Source: Stenotrophomonas maltophilia
GTDB lineage: Bacteria > Pseudomonadota > Gammaproteobacteria > Xanthomonadales > Xanthomonadaceae
DNA length: 64,000 nt
Direction: 5' to 3'
Assembly (NCBI RefSeq): GCF_013464485.1
Contig: NZ_RAUX01000019.1
Coordinates: 9,233-73,232, forward strand
In this document: one piece after another, positions 1 to 8,559 of the stretch
Layout of the letters: each line of letters begins with the position of its first letter
Position numbering within the stretch: the first letter of the stretch is position 1
Notes under the pieces: generated by a model
What the model was told of the DNA's origin: nothing
The model's input: only the letters and a program-made list of their open reading frames with translations
Databases searched by the model: none
Translations under genes and position numbers: made by a program

Positions 1-16
1 GGCCCGGCGCCGTCCA

Positions 17-1906
17 TCAGACCAGCGGTTCGTCGGACAGGTAGGTGTAGCCGGTCAGGCCGGCTTCCAGCGCTTCGGACAGTTCCTGCGCGCGCTCCGG
101 CGACAGCTGGGCCTCGGCCACGCGCTGCGCGTAGGTCGCGCGCAGCTCATCCAGGCGGTAGCCCACGTAGTCCAGCATCACGTCGGTGGTGTCGCCACGG
201 CGCTGCTGGGTGATGGCGTAGCCATCGGCGTCCGCCAGCACTTCCACCGCATCGGTATCGCCGAACAGGTTGTGGATGTCGCCCAGAATTTCCTGGTAGG
301 CGCCCACCATGAAGAACCCGATGCGGTAGCTCTCGCCCGGCTTCATCTGGTGCAGCGGCAGCGAGCTGTCCAGGCTCTCGTTCTCGACATAGGTTTCCAC
401 CATGCCGTCCGAGTCGCAGGTCATGTCGGCGATGATGCCGCGACGGTCCGGGGTTTCGTCCAGGCGCTCGATCGGCACGATCGGGAACACCTGGTCGATC
501 GCCCACACGTCCGGGATCGATTCGAACACGCTGAAGTTGACGAAGTACTTGTCGACCAGACGCTCGTTCAGTTCGTCCAGCACCGGGCGGTGGCTCTTCT
601 CGTCGTAGCTCAGGCGCGCACGCACGCCGTGGGCGATGGCGTAGAACAGATCGTCGATGCGCGCACGCTGCGGCAGGTCGATCTGGCCCAGCGCGTAGCT
701 GGCCAGGCCTTCGGCATGGAAATGCTGCGCTTCCTGGAACAGTTCCACGGCCGGGCGCACATCCAGTTCGTCGTGGATCTCGCGCAGGTGGCGGATCGCC
801 GCCGGCTCGTCGTCGTGCTGGTCCGGCACGCGGCCTTCCTGCGCCTCTTCCACTTCCGACACGTTGGCGATCAGCACCGCGTGGTGCGCGGTCATCGCGC
901 GGCCGCACTCGGTCACGATACGCGGCGGGGTCAGGCCGAACTCTTCGCAGGCGTTGGCCAGCGGCTGCACGATGTTGCTGGCGTAGGAATGCAGGCCGTA
1001 GTTGATCGAGCAGAAGCTGCGCGAACGGGTGCCTTCGTAATCCACGCCCAAGCCACCGCCCACGTCCACGTGGGTGATCTTCGCGCCCAGGCGCGACAGC
1101 TCCACGAAGTAGCGGGTGGCTTCGCGCATGCCGTTGGCGATGTCGCGCACGTTGGAGATCTGCGAGCCCATGTGGAAGTGCAGCAGGTTCAGGCAGTCGG
1201 CGTACTCGGTGTCACGCAGCGACTTCCACAGGTCCAGCAGCTGGCGCGGCGACAGGCCGAACTTGGCCTTGTCGCCACCGCTGTTCTGCCACTTGCCGGC
1301 GCCCAGCGAGGCCAGGCGCATGCGCACGCCCAGGCCCGGCTTCACGTCCAGCGCCTTGGACTCTTCCAGCACCAGCTTCAGCTCGGACGGCTTTTCGATG
1401 ACGATGAAGGTCTGCAGGCCCAGCTTGCGGCCGATCAGGGCCAGGCGGATGTACTCGCGGTCCTTGTAGCCGTTGCAGACGATCAGGCCACCCGGGCGCG
1501 ACAGCGCCAGCACGGCCATCAGCTCGGGCTTGCTGCCCGCTTCCAGGCCGAAGCCCTCGCCGTGGTGGCTGGCCAGGGTGCCGGCCACGCCACGGGTCTG
1601 GTTCACCTTGATCGGGTACACGGCGGTGTAGCCGCCGCTGTACTCCCAGTCCTGCTGGGCCTGGGCGAAGGCCGCCTGCAGCTTGCCCAGGCGCTGGCCG
1701 AGGATGTCCGGGAAGCGCACCAGCAGCGGCAGCTTGGCACCGGCCGCGCGCGCAGCGTCCACCACCTTGGGCAGCGACACCACCGGGCCGTCCGCCCCGG
1801 TCGGTCTCACCACCATGTGCCCGGCCTGATCCACGTCGAAGTAACTGTCCGCCCAATGCGGGATCGAGTAGGTCTTGCGGGCTTGGTCGAGGGACCAATC
1901 GGTCAT
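17..1906 (-). CDS. speA: Biosynthetic arginine decarboxylase
   Basis: PLP-dependent decarboxylase that turns arginine into agmatine, the first step of the agmatine route to putrescine and spermidine. The 629-residue product has the fold-III layout: the PLP lysine lies in YPIKVNQ near residue 100, followed by the barrel motifs HFHMGSQ and DVGGGLGVDYEG, and the C-terminal CDSDG motif. Length matches bacterial SpeA. The frame is open up to 1942, but I chose the ATG at 1906 (MTDWSL) because an AAGG lies a little upstream and the longer version adds only low-complexity residues. It is divergent from spermidine synthase, and the two share a 199-bp intergenic region with a large palindrome. Confidence 0.96.
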   Translation of the reverse strand: MTDWSLDQARKTYSIPHWADSYFDVDQAGHMVVRPTGADGPVVSLPKVVDAARAAGAKLPLLVRFPDILGQRLGKLQAAFAQAQQDWEYSGGYTAVYPIKVNQTRGVAGTLASHHGEGFGLEAGSKPELMAVLALSRPGGLIVCNGYKDREYIRLALIGRKLGLQTFIVIEKPSELKLVLEESKALDVKPGLGVRMRLASLGAGKWQNSGGDKAKFGLSPRQLLDLWKSLRDTEYADCLNLLHFHMGSQISNVRDIANGMREATRYFVELSRLGAKITHVDVGGGLGVDYEGTRSRSFCSINYGLHSYASNIVQPLANACEEFGLTPPRIVTECGRAMTAHHAVLIANVSEVEEAQEGRVPDQHDDEPAAIRHLREIHDELDVRPAVELFQEAQHFHAEGLASYALGQIDLPQRARIDDLFYAIAHGVRARLSYDEKSHRPVLDELNERLVDKYFVNFSVFESIPDVWAIDQVFPIVPIERLDETPDRRGIIADMTCDSDGMVETYVENESLDSSLPLHQMKPGESYRIGFFMVGAYQEILGDIHNLFGDTDAVEVLADADGYAITQQRRGDTTDVMLDYVGYRLDELRATYAQRVAEAQLSPERAQELSEALEAGLTGYTYLSDEPLV

Positions 1907-1938
1907 TTCAGTCGGCCTTGTTGGCAATAAAAGGGGGG

Positions 1939-1978
1939 GCATGATAACGCCTATATGCCCACAGGTTCGTTATCATGC
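1939..1978. promoter_or_regulatory. Perfect 11-bp inverted repeat between speA and speE
   Basis: GCATGATAACG (1939-1949) and CGTTATCATGC (1968-1978) form a perfect inverted repeat with an 18-bp spacer in the divergent speA/speE intergenic region. Each arm contains TATCAT, which read outward could act as a -10 element for one of the two genes. A shared operator or paired divergent promoters are both possible. No known regulator motif was recognised. Confidence 0.45.
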
Positions 1979-2105
1979 GCGCCCGCGCCCGTGACCCCGG
2001 CTCCTGCCGGACCTGAACAGGCCGATCCGTCCGGATGTGGCTTGCGCCACGCGGCCCTGCGCCGCCAGCCCGGCTTCATTTCCCTCCGAACAGGACCGTA
2101 ATTCC

Positions 2106-2957
2106 ATGACTGACAGCAGCAACTGGTACATCGAGCATTTCGAGCGCACCGGCTCGGCCATCGGCTACCGCATCACCGGCAAGCTGGACGAGGTGCAGTC
2201 GCCGTTCCAGAAGATCGAGATCTTCCAGACCACCGACTGGGGCAACCTGATGACCATCGACGGGGCCATCATGCTGACCAGCAAGGACAACTTCTTCTAC
2301 CACGAGATGATCAGCCACCCGGTGCTGTTCACCCACGCCGCGCCCAAGCGCGTAGTGATCATCGGCGGCGGCGACTGCGGCACCCTGCGCGAAGTGCTCA
2401 AGCACACCGGCGTGGAGAGCGTGACCCAGTGCGACATCGACGAGCAGGTCACCGTGATGGCGCGCAAGCACTTCCCGGAACTGTGCGACTCCAACGATGA
2501 CGCCCGCGCCGAGCTGCTGTTCGACGACGGCGTGGCCTACATGGCCAACTGCCCGGCCGGCAGCGTGGACGTGGTGATCGTCGACTCGACCGACCCGGTC
2601 GGCCCGGGTGAAGGCCTGTTCAACAAGGCCTTCTACGAGAGCTGCTTCAAGGCCCTGAAGGACGACGGCATCCTGGTGCAGCAGTCCGAGTCGCCGCTGA
2701 TGCAGCTGGAGCTGATCAACGAAATGCGCACCGAGATGGGCAAGGCCGGCTTCGGCTCGTTCAAGACCCTGCCGTTCCCGCAGCCGTGCTACCCCACCGG
2801 CTGGTGGAGCGTGACCATGGCGCGCAAGGGCGACAGCAGCTTCGACTTCCGCCAGGCCGACTCGGCCGCCAAGTCCTTCAACACCCTGTACTACACCGCC
2901 GCGCTGCACACCGGCGTGCTGGTGACCCCGCCCTTCGTGCAGGCGGCATTGAAGTAA
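2106..2957 (+). CDS. speE: Spermidine synthase (polyamine aminopropyltransferase)
   Basis: Transfers the aminopropyl group of decarboxylated S-adenosylmethionine to putrescine. The 283-residue protein has the SpeE landmarks: an N-terminal beta domain (WYIEHFERTGSAIGYRI), the nucleotide-binding glycine loop GGGDCGTLREVLKH (usually GGGDGG; here a Cys replaces one Gly), the acidic TQCDIDEQV motif and the catalytic VIVDSTDPVGPGEGLF loop. The ATG at 2106 (MTDSSNWY) fits the family start. The frame is open further upstream to 2037, but that part has no family similarity. It forms a polyamine pair with the divergent speA, and a rho-independent terminator follows at 2992. Confidence 0.96.
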   Translation: MTDSSNWYIEHFERTGSAIGYRITGKLDEVQSPFQKIEIFQTTDWGNLMTIDGAIMLTSKDNFFYHEMISHPVLFTHAAPKRVVIIGGGDCGTLREVLKHTGVESVTQCDIDEQVTVMARKHFPELCDSNDDARAELLFDDGVAYMANCPAGSVDVVIVDSTDPVGPGEGLFNKAFYESCFKALKDDGILVQQSESPLMQLELINEMRTEMGKAGFGSFKTLPFPQPCYPTGWWSVTMARKGDSSFDFRQADSAAKSFNTLYYTAALHTGVLVTPPFVQAALK

Positions 2958-2991
2958 GGCGTGCCGACCAACGGTCGGCACCCACCCAATG

Positions 2992-3024
2992 AAAAACCCG
3001 CGCTGGCAGCAGCGCGGGTTTTTT
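2992..3024 (+). terminator. Rho-independent terminator of speE
   Basis: AACCCGCGCT (2994-3003) pairs with AGCGCGGGTT (3011-3020) and is followed by a T run, with a matching A run before it. A GTGCCGACC/GGTCGGCAC REP-like hairpin (2961-2981) lies between the speE stop codon and this terminator. Confidence 0.9.
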
Positions 3025-3030
3025 GCTTTC

Positions 3031-3097
3031 TGTAGAGCCGAGCCCATGCTCGGCTGCATTTCGCGCAGAAGCAGCCGAGCATGGGCTCGGCTCTACA
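3031..3097. repeat. SMAG/REP-type paired palindrome
   Basis: A 27-nt arm beginning TGTAGAGCCGAGCCCATGC (from 3031) and its exact reverse complement (3071-3097) are separated by about 13 nt. Each arm holds its own GAGCC/GGCTC palindrome next to a GTAG tetranucleotide. This is the layout of the GTAG REPs (SMAG) described in Stenotrophomonas maltophilia. It lies between the ends of convergent genes and may protect or terminate transcripts. Confidence 0.85.
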
Positions 3098-3130
3098 ACA
3101 TCCCCCGCGCGCGACCCGGCCGTGGTTCGC

Positions 3131-4039
3131 TCAAAGCGCCCAGATTCCGGCAATCACCGCCACCACCAGGCCCCACTTGATCAGCTGGTAGGCCACCACG
3201 CTGCGCTCGCGCAGTGCCTTGGCCTTCAGGCGCACCTTGTAGACACTGCCGAACGCCTTGTTGACGCCACCGGTCGGGTCACCCGGCAGGTTCGGCGAGG
3301 CACCGCCGGCCAGCAGCGTGGCTGCCACCGCACGATTGAACAGGCCCGGCAGGCCGAAGCGCAGCGGGCGCGCGATATCGCAGAACAGGATCACGCGGTC
3401 ATCCGGCGTCTCGTTGTGCGCGTGGTGGATGTAGGTCTCATCGAACATCATCCACTCACCATCGCGCCAGCTCTTCTTGATGCCGTCCACTTCGATGTAG
3501 CAGCCGTCGTTGTTCGGCGTGGCCAGGCCCAGGTGCAGGCGCAGCGAACCGGCGAACGGGTCGCGGTGCGGGCGCAGTTCACTGCCCGAGGGCAGCTGCG
3601 CGAACATCGCCGCACGCACGTCCGGCAGCGACTCCAGCAACGCCGTGGTCTTCGGGCACATCGCCTTCGCCGACGGGTGCGACGGGCCGTACCACTTCAG
3701 GTAGAAGCGCTTCCAGCCACGGCGGAAGAACGAATTGAAGCCGGCATCGTTGAACGTGCTGGAGGCGGCGATCTTCTGTGCATCGCGCAGCGCCAGCGCC
3801 TCGTCGCGGATCATCTGCCAGTTCTGGCGCAGCGGCTCCAGCTGCGGGAACTCCTTGGCCGGGTCCAGGAAGGGCGTGGTCGGCACCTTCGAGAACATGT
3901 ACATGACCACGTTGATCGGGGCCATGAAACTGGAATGGTCCAGCAGCTGGCGCGACCAGCGCGCGCGCACCTTGCCACGGAAGTGGATGTACAGCACGCA
4001 GGCCACGAACAGCGCTGCAAGTACGATTTTGATGATCAA
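3131..4039 (-). CDS. lpxO: LpxO-type lipid A / aspartyl-asparaginyl beta-hydroxylase
   Basis: A 302-residue Fe(II)/2-oxoglutarate dioxygenase of the aspartyl/asparaginyl beta-hydroxylase family. It most resembles LpxO, which 2-hydroxylates an acyl chain of lipid A at the inner membrane. An N-terminal membrane anchor (IVLAALFVACVLYIHF) is followed by the catalytic core with ELRPHRDPFAGSLRLHLGL (HxD iron ligands) and WMMFDETYIHHAHNE (distal His), then ARPL. A hydrophobic C-terminal helix could be a second anchor. The start is a TTG: its codons read MIIKIVL and a clear GGAGGAAA lies 8 nt upstream, with no suitable ATG nearby. It stands alone and is convergent with speE. Confidence 0.85.
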   Translation of the reverse strand: MIIKIVLAALFVACVLYIHFRGKVRARWSRQLLDHSSFMAPINVVMYMFSKVPTTPFLDPAKEFPQLEPLRQNWQMIRDEALALRDAQKIAASSTFNDAGFNSFFRRGWKRFYLKWYGPSHPSAKAMCPKTTALLESLPDVRAAMFAQLPSGSELRPHRDPFAGSLRLHLGLATPNNDGCYIEVDGIKKSWRDGEWMMFDETYIHHAHNETPDDRVILFCDIARPLRFGLPGLFNRAVAATLLAGGASPNLPGDPTGGVNKAFGSVYKVRLKAKALRERSVVAYQLIKWGLVVAVIAGIWAL

Positions 4040-4471
4040 AACACTTTCCTCCAGCCGTGGCCGGAACGGGAAACAGGGCGATGCACGGCCTGACGGCCAG
4101 CACCAATGGGGAACGCGGCAGAGGACGGGGACGTGCCGATGGGAGCGGCCGCCGATGTCGCGGATTAACAGCTTATGGTCGGCAGGCCGTGCGCCGGGGT
4201 CAAGTTGCCCGTGCGCCGCGTTCAGCCGGTTGTGAACGAGGCGCAGGGCTGAGCGCGCAACCTGTTGATGCTAAAGGCCAACCGGAGCAAGTGAGACAGA
4301 ATTGTCCGATCGGGCGTGACGAACTGTTCCAGCCACGACCCCGACATTTCTCCGACAAATCGTGGAATAGCGAACTGGCGAGTACTAAAATTAACGAAAA
4401 CTTAGTAACTCCCTGTAACACCGGTTCGCTTGACGCTTTGCGCCACCCACCGGGTCGACCGAGACCCCGAC
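4040..4471. other. Intergenic region between divergent lpxO and kinase gene
   Basis: A 432-bp region that must hold the promoters of two divergent genes. The stretch about 4370-4420 is AT-richer than its surroundings (for example ACTAAAATTAACGAAAAC) and is the likely promoter zone for the rightward gene. No RNA gene or repeat was seen. Confidence 0.4.
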
Positions 4472-5131
4472 ATGCATCTCCCTGCCCTGCCCCCCTCCTC
4501 CTGCGGTGAAGACGCCGCCACCCCGCTGCTGCTCAAGCGCGGCGAACGCTTCCTGGCCCCCGACGTCTACCGCACCTGCCTGGATGGACGCGAAGCGGTC
4601 GTCAAGGACTACTCCCGCTACCGCGGCACCCCGGTTTCGCTGATCGCCCGGCTGATGGTGCGTCGCGAAGCGCGCATGCTGCAGCGCCTGGGCGGCTGGA
4701 GGCACGCCCCGGCCCTGCTCGGCACCCTCGGTGGCCTGGCGCTGGGCATGGAATTCATTCCCGGCCAGACCCTCAGCACGGCCCAGGTTGTGGGCAATGA
4801 AGTATTCGAGCAGCTGCAGCACGCGCTCAGCCGCCTGCACGCCGCCGGCATCACCCACAACGACCTGCACGGCACCAACGTAGTGGTCAGCGGCGGTGTA
4901 CCGGTACTGCTGGACTTCACCTCCGCCTGGCGCGCCCCGCGCTGGCTGCGCCGCAACCCGCTCAGCCGGCAGATGCGCCGCAGCGACATGAAGAACCTGC
5001 TGAAGATCCGCCAGCGCATGACCGGCCAGGCCCCGAGCGCCGCACAGGCCGCACTGGTGGCCGACCCGGGTTGGGTGGCGGCCGTGCGGCAGGGCTGGAA
5101 GCGGTTCTACAAGTGGGCGAAGCGCCGGTAG
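4472..5131 (+). CDS. Small RIO/Kdo-kinase-like protein kinase
   Basis: A 219-residue protein with the core of a eukaryotic-like kinase fold. An ATP-binding region with AVVKDYSR (likely the catalytic Lys) is followed by a helix-C region rich in Arg (MVRREARMLQRL), the catalytic loop THNDLHGTNVVV (the HxDxxxxN pattern) and LLDFTSAW in place of the DFG motif. The HNDLHGTN spacing is typical of RIO1/Bud32 and lipopolysaccharide-core kinases. Substrate unknown: it may phosphorylate a small molecule or LPS sugar, or a protein. The start at 4472 is chosen over 4430 because the longer version has no conserved character. It is convergent with glnK, with REP elements between. Confidence 0.7.
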   Translation: MHLPALPPSSCGEDAATPLLLKRGERFLAPDVYRTCLDGREAVVKDYSRYRGTPVSLIARLMVRREARMLQRLGGWRHAPALLGTLGGLALGMEFIPGQTLSTAQVVGNEVFEQLQHALSRLHAAGITHNDLHGTNVVVSGGVPVLLDFTSAWRAPRWLRRNPLSRQMRRSDMKNLLKIRQRMTGQAPSAAQAALVADPGWVAAVRQGWKRFYKWAKRR

Positions 5132-5149
5132 CCGCCTTGCTTTGGTAGG

Positions 5150-5256
5150 GGTCGAGCTTGCTCGACCGCTTTACCGCTCTTTGTAGAGCCGAGCCCACGC
5201 TCGGCTGCTGTTCCTGCATCGCGCGAAATGCAGCCGAGCATAGGCTCGGCTCTACA
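5150..5256. repeat. SMAG/REP elements between convergent genes
   Basis: A single short palindrome GGTCGAGC-TTG-CTCGACC (5150-5167, preceded by GGTAG) is followed by a paired element. Its arms start TGTAGAGCCGAGCCCACGC at 5182 and end with the inverse arm GGCTCGGCTCTACA at 5256. It occupies most of the gap between the kinase gene and glnK, where no separate T-run terminator is visible. Confidence 0.8.
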
Positions 5257-5273
5257 ACATCCCGCCGAACGGC

Positions 5274-5615
<342 letters not shown>

Positions 5616-5748
5616 CTATCTCCTGTCTTCCGGCGTGGAGGATAGCGCCTGAACGCACCCGGTGCGAAACAGCCCACGCCTGTGCGGGCGACCGGCCCAG
5701 CAGTATCCTTGTGGCCTGCACGGCCCGCCCGCACCACGGAGTACCCCC

Positions 5749-6000
5749 ATGATCGACCTGAACCAACTGGATGACCTCGCCCGTCGCCTCAGCGACCTGG
5801 TGCCGCCGGGCCTGCGCGAATCGCGCGAGGAACTGCAGGCCACCTTCAAGAGCGCGCTGCAGGCCGGCCTGGCCAAGCTCGACCTGGTCACCCGCGAGGA
5901 GTTCGAAGTGCAGCGCGCCGTGCTGCTGAAGACCCGCGAGAAGCTGGATGCGCTGGAAACCGCCGTGCGCGAACTGGAAGGGCGCGGCGCCGCAGAATGA
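5749..6000 (+). CDS. ubiK: UbiK accessory factor (YqiC/BMFP family)
   Basis: An 83-residue, almost entirely helical protein beginning MIDLNQLDDLARRLSDLVPP. A long C-terminal coiled coil (REKLDALETAVRELEGR) fits the trimeric membrane-associated YqiC/UbiK family, which assists the soluble ubiquinone-biosynthesis complex. The ATG at 5749 follows an in-frame open stretch with no conserved residues, so the family start was chosen. It is divergent from glnK (136-bp gap, promoters inside). In several gammaproteobacteria comM follows directly; here about 6.8 kb of accessory DNA intervenes. Confidence 0.88.
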   Translation: MIDLNQLDDLARRLSDLVPPGLRESREELQATFKSALQAGLAKLDLVTREEFEVQRAVLLKTREKLDALETAVRELEGRGAAE

Positions 6001-6124
6001 AAGAGGAGGCGCACCGCGCCTCCCACTACAGAGTATTTCCCGGATGGGACCTTGCAGCAAGGCCCACCGGGCGCCCTAGACTCGCCGGCCTGTCGATCCG
6101 GCAGGACACGCAGGGGCAGTGCCG

Positions 6125-6559
6125 ATGGCGCAGGACACCGAATGGACACCCGTTTCGCATGACACCTGCGACCAGGTCGCCGGGCCGTTCTACCACGGCA
6201 CCCGCGCTGATCTGGCGGCGGGCGAGTTGCTGAGTGCGGGCTTCCGCTCCAACTATCGCGACAGTGTGGTGATGAACCACATCTACTTCACCACGATTGC
6301 CAAGGGCGCCGGGTTGGCTGCGGAGATGGCCAAGGGTGAAGGGCGACCGCGCGTGTATGTAGTGGCGCCGACCGGTCCGTTCGAGGACGATCCTAACGTG
6401 ACCAACAAGAAGTTTCCCGGGAACCCGACGCGCTCGTATCGGAGTGCGCAGCCGTTGCGGATTGTGGGGGAGATTGTGGAGTGGGAGCTGTATGACGCGG
6501 AGTTCGTTCGGCAGTTGAGGGCGTTTGTCGCGTCGGGCAGTGGGGAGATCATCAATTGA
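6125..6559 (+). CDS. arr: Rifampin ADP-ribosyltransferase (Arr)
   Basis: Transfers ADP-ribose from NAD+ to the ansa-chain hydroxyl of rifamycins, inactivating them. The 144-residue length and motifs match the Arr family: GPFYHGTRADLAAGELL near the start, NHIYFTTIAKGAGLAAEMA, RVYVVAPTGPFEDDPNVTNKK and NPTRSYRSAQPLRIVGEI at the C-terminal end. The ATG at 6125 (MAQDTEW) is preferred over an in-frame GTG six bases earlier, because AGGGGC is correctly spaced only for the ATG. First gene of the accessory stretch after ubiK. Chromosomal arr genes are common in environmental bacteria, so this alone does not show recent transfer or clinical resistance. Confidence 0.92.
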   Translation: MAQDTEWTPVSHDTCDQVAGPFYHGTRADLAAGELLSAGFRSNYRDSVVMNHIYFTTIAKGAGLAAEMAKGEGRPRVYVVAPTGPFEDDPNVTNKKFPGNPTRSYRSAQPLRIVGEIVEWELYDAEFVRQLRAFVASGSGEIIN

Positions 6560-6618
6560 GGGAAGGAGAGACCCGTGTTTTGGCTGACGGAAGATCAATG
6601 CAGCAGGTCGTCGAACGA

Positions 6619-6644
6619 TGTCCGCTTCCGGCCAGAAGCGGACA
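6619..6644. repeat. TCCGCTT-type near-palindrome (copy 1 of 3)
   Basis: TGTCCGCTT and AAGCGGACA flank CCGGCCAG. Close relatives of this 24-26 nt palindrome occur at 7421-7444 and 8918-8941, so this accessory stretch carries a short dispersed repeat. Confidence 0.6.
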
Positions 6645-6744
6645 CCCTCCGCCTGAGCAGACGCTCTCGTATCACCCTTTCGGGGCAGGTAGGCAACCTC
6701 GCCTACCGGCAAACTGGTGCCTTCTACACAGGAAGGACAACGAA

Positions 6745-7188
6745 ATGAGCGCCTCCAACCGCAAGACGGCCAGCTTTGGCGTGCCGTGGGAATCGGCTTA
6801 TGGATACGTGCAGGCCGTTCGCGTGAACAATTCGATCTTCGTCTCGGGCCAGCTCTCGCACACGCCGGAGGGTCAGCTGGTAGCTCCGGCTGCTCTGGGG
6901 GCTGATGGGAAGCCTGCCAACTTCGACACCATGGAGGCGCAGATGAAGCGCACCTATGCGAACGCCCAGGTGTTGTTGGCCGAGCTGGGTGCATCGCTGG
7001 CGGATGTGGTGGAAGAAACCCTTTTCGTAATCGATGTACCGGCCGCGTTTGCCGCTAGCGGCAAGGTCAGGCCAGCCGTCTACGGTCAGGCTGTCCCCCA
7101 GGTGGCCAGCAACCTCATCGGAGTGTCCGCGCTCGCCTTCCCTGAACAGCTGATCGAGATTGCCTTCCGCGCTGAAGTGAGTTCGTAA
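6745..7188 (+). CDS. RidA family protein (YjgF/YER057c/UK114)
   Basis: A 147-residue RidA-fold protein: SFGVPWESAYGYVQAVRV, NSIFVSGQLSHT, a central MKRTYANAQVLLAELGASLADVV-type helix and a C-terminal AFPEQLIEIAFRA strand. RidA proteins deaminate reactive enamine/imine intermediates, usually with an active-site Arg. The typical late Arg of RidA (R105-type) is not obvious here, so it may belong to a paralogous Rid subgroup with another substrate. GGAAGGA lies upstream of the ATG at 6745. A hairpin with T run at 7222-7252 ends the transcript. Confidence 0.85.
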   Translation: MSASNRKTASFGVPWESAYGYVQAVRVNNSIFVSGQLSHTPEGQLVAPAALGADGKPANFDTMEAQMKRTYANAQVLLAELGASLADVVEETLFVIDVPAAFAASGKVRPAVYGQAVPQVASNLIGVSALAFPEQLIEIAFRAEVSS

Positions 7189-7221
7189 CACTCCCCCAGA
7201 GGAGAAGTGGCGCTGTCATGG

Positions 7222-7252
7222 AAAGCCCGTATGCGCCAAGCTGCGGGCTTTT
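7222..7252 (+). terminator. Rho-independent terminator after the RidA gene
   Basis: AAAGCCCG (7222-7229) pairs with CGGGCTTT (7244-7251) and is followed by a short T run. Confidence 0.8.
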
Positions 7253-7555
7253 CTTACGTTCCCATGTCTGCTTGGCAGTTCACATAGCCAATTGGACTGG
7301 TCACGTGCGCGAAGAGAAAGGCGCCAATGAGCCTAATGCATTGGCAGCTACCGATACCTCGGTTCCTAGCCCGCAAGGACTGCCACGCTAAAGACCAGGG
7401 CTGCTCGGCTCGAGAGCGACGTCGGCTTCCGGCCAGAAGCGGACGCTCACCACAGGCGCGAGTTCACAAGCCGAATCTTCGCGCCGGAAGCCAGGCACGA
7501 AAATCGAGTGGCACCGCACTTTCATCGCGTGCCGCACCGAAGCCAACTAGCGCCA
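7253..7555. other. Intergenic stretch with near-palindrome copy 2
   Basis: About 300 bp without a supported gene. It contains the imperfect palindrome at 7421-7444 (GTCGGCTTCC.. to ..AAGCGGAC), a relative of the copies at 6619 and 8918. Confidence 0.4.
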
Positions 7556-7990
7556 TCACTCTTCGATCTCTATCCTCAAAACGAAGTCTAGATACTGAGG
7601 ATGCCCATTTCTCAATGGACACTTAAGCTCATCGTACGCGTAGTGGATTTGAACTTGCCGTCCGATGGCGTATGCAGAAATGGAATTTGGATCATCCGTC
7701 AAGATTGCTTCCGACCTTGAACTCCCATCATTTAGGGTGAACTCGAATTCGTTTGGGTGCTCGAGGCGCTCCTGCCCCGCAACGTACAGGCTCGTGATTA
7801 CACCCGTGACGCACTCACCCTCAATGACTCCGGACTCGATATTGGACCACCACTCCTCGCTACCAAATAGACCCTTATTGCCCTTTAATCCAAGCAATGG
7901 CTTCGCGTCGTTCAACGTCAGGGATTGTGCATCTCGAATCCTGGACAGATCTTTCTCAAGATCATTGCGCAAGCTGTAGACGACCTTCAT
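7556..7990 (-). CDS. Hypothetical protein, third gene of an unknown operon
   Basis: A 144-residue soluble, acidic protein (MKVVYSLRNDLEKDLSRI at the start, VLRIEIEE at the end) with no family recognised. The middle contains alternating strand-like segments (GVITSLYVAGQERL, EFEFTLNDGSS) that suggest a beta-rich domain. The ATG at 7990 overlaps the stop of the upstream gene by 4 nt (ATGA), so the two are translationally coupled. Base composition is clearly lower in GC than the core genes around it, which fits horizontally acquired DNA. It could be an immunity or polymorphic-toxin-type accessory protein, but there is no motif to support that. Confidence 0.55.
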   Translation of the reverse strand: MKVVYSLRNDLEKDLSRIRDAQSLTLNDAKPLLGLKGNKGLFGSEEWWSNIESGVIEGECVTGVITSLYVAGQERLEHPNEFEFTLNDGSSRSEAILTDDPNSISAYAIGRQVQIHYAYDELKCPLRNGHPQYLDFVLRIEIEE

Positions 7991-8190
7991 CCATCGCTCC
8001 TGACGGTGTGAGCCCGTGGTATCGGGAGATCGTACTTGACGACGCTTGCGTTGAAAATATAGAGCGTAGTCCCCGTTCCAAGCACAGCTTTCACAGCCTG
8101 TCCTTGCATGAAATTTATCTCGCCTTCCTTGATTGGCAAATCATTGGTGCGCGAGAGCCGGATCTCTATCGGGCAATCGCCACCGAGCAT
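7987..8190 (-). CDS. Small hypothetical protein, second gene of an unknown operon
   Basis: A 67-residue protein starting MLGGDCPIEIRLSRTND. It appears beta-rich, with short hydrophobic stretches (NFMQGQAVKAVLGTGTTLYIF). Its stop overlaps the next start by 4 nt (ATGA), and the upstream gene ends 34 nt before it, so all three probably form one transcript. No family recognised. Confidence 0.5.
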   Translation of the reverse strand: MLGGDCPIEIRLSRTNDLPIKEGEINFMQGQAVKAVLGTGTTLYIFNASVVKYDLPIPRAHTVRSDG

Positions 8191-8223
8191 CGTTGCGCTG
8201 GCAATGACTGAGGATCACTTAGA

Positions 8224-8559
8224 TCAACCCGACGCTAGCAAGTATGTTCGAGCTCCAATAAACCCCACGTCTTCGCCCGTTAGATAAAGTGCACCGGTCA
8301 CGCCATCAGGTAGCGCCTGCACTCGCCGCCTGTTTGCATCTATTGCATCCACACCAATAGAGATGTCACGGAGGGTTTCTGGAGATGTGCGCCGGCGTCC
8401 CAGTTGGATGTCTTCCAGTGTCCTCGGAATTTCATACATCGAGACAAACTTGTCTCCGACGCATAGCGGGCCGCCCGTGACAACAAAACCTACGTACACC
8501 GACTGCCCAGTGCGATCTTTGGCGATCGTCTCAACAAAGAACTCGAGGGTCGAACTCAT
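8224..8559 (-). CDS. Hypothetical protein, first gene of an unknown operon
   Basis: A 111-residue soluble protein (MSSTLEFFVETIAKDRTGQS...) with predicted strands at both ends and an Arg-rich centre (QLGRRRTSPETL). Its segments VGFVVTGGPLCVGDKFVSMYEI resemble beta-barrel or OB-like folds. No catalytic motif seen. It leads a three-gene leftward unit (8559 to 7556) of low-GC accessory genes. Confidence 0.5.
   Translation of the reverse strand: MSSTLEFFVETIAKDRTGQSVYVGFVVTGGPLCVGDKFVSMYEIPRTLEDIQLGRRRTSPETLRDISIGVDAIDANRRRVQALPDGVTGALYLTGEDVGFIGARTYLLASG

Noticed and set aside
272-1930. 552-residue open frame on the plus strand across speA
   Set aside because: Antisense shadow of a high-GC gene; His/Gln/Val-rich composition and no conserved motif.
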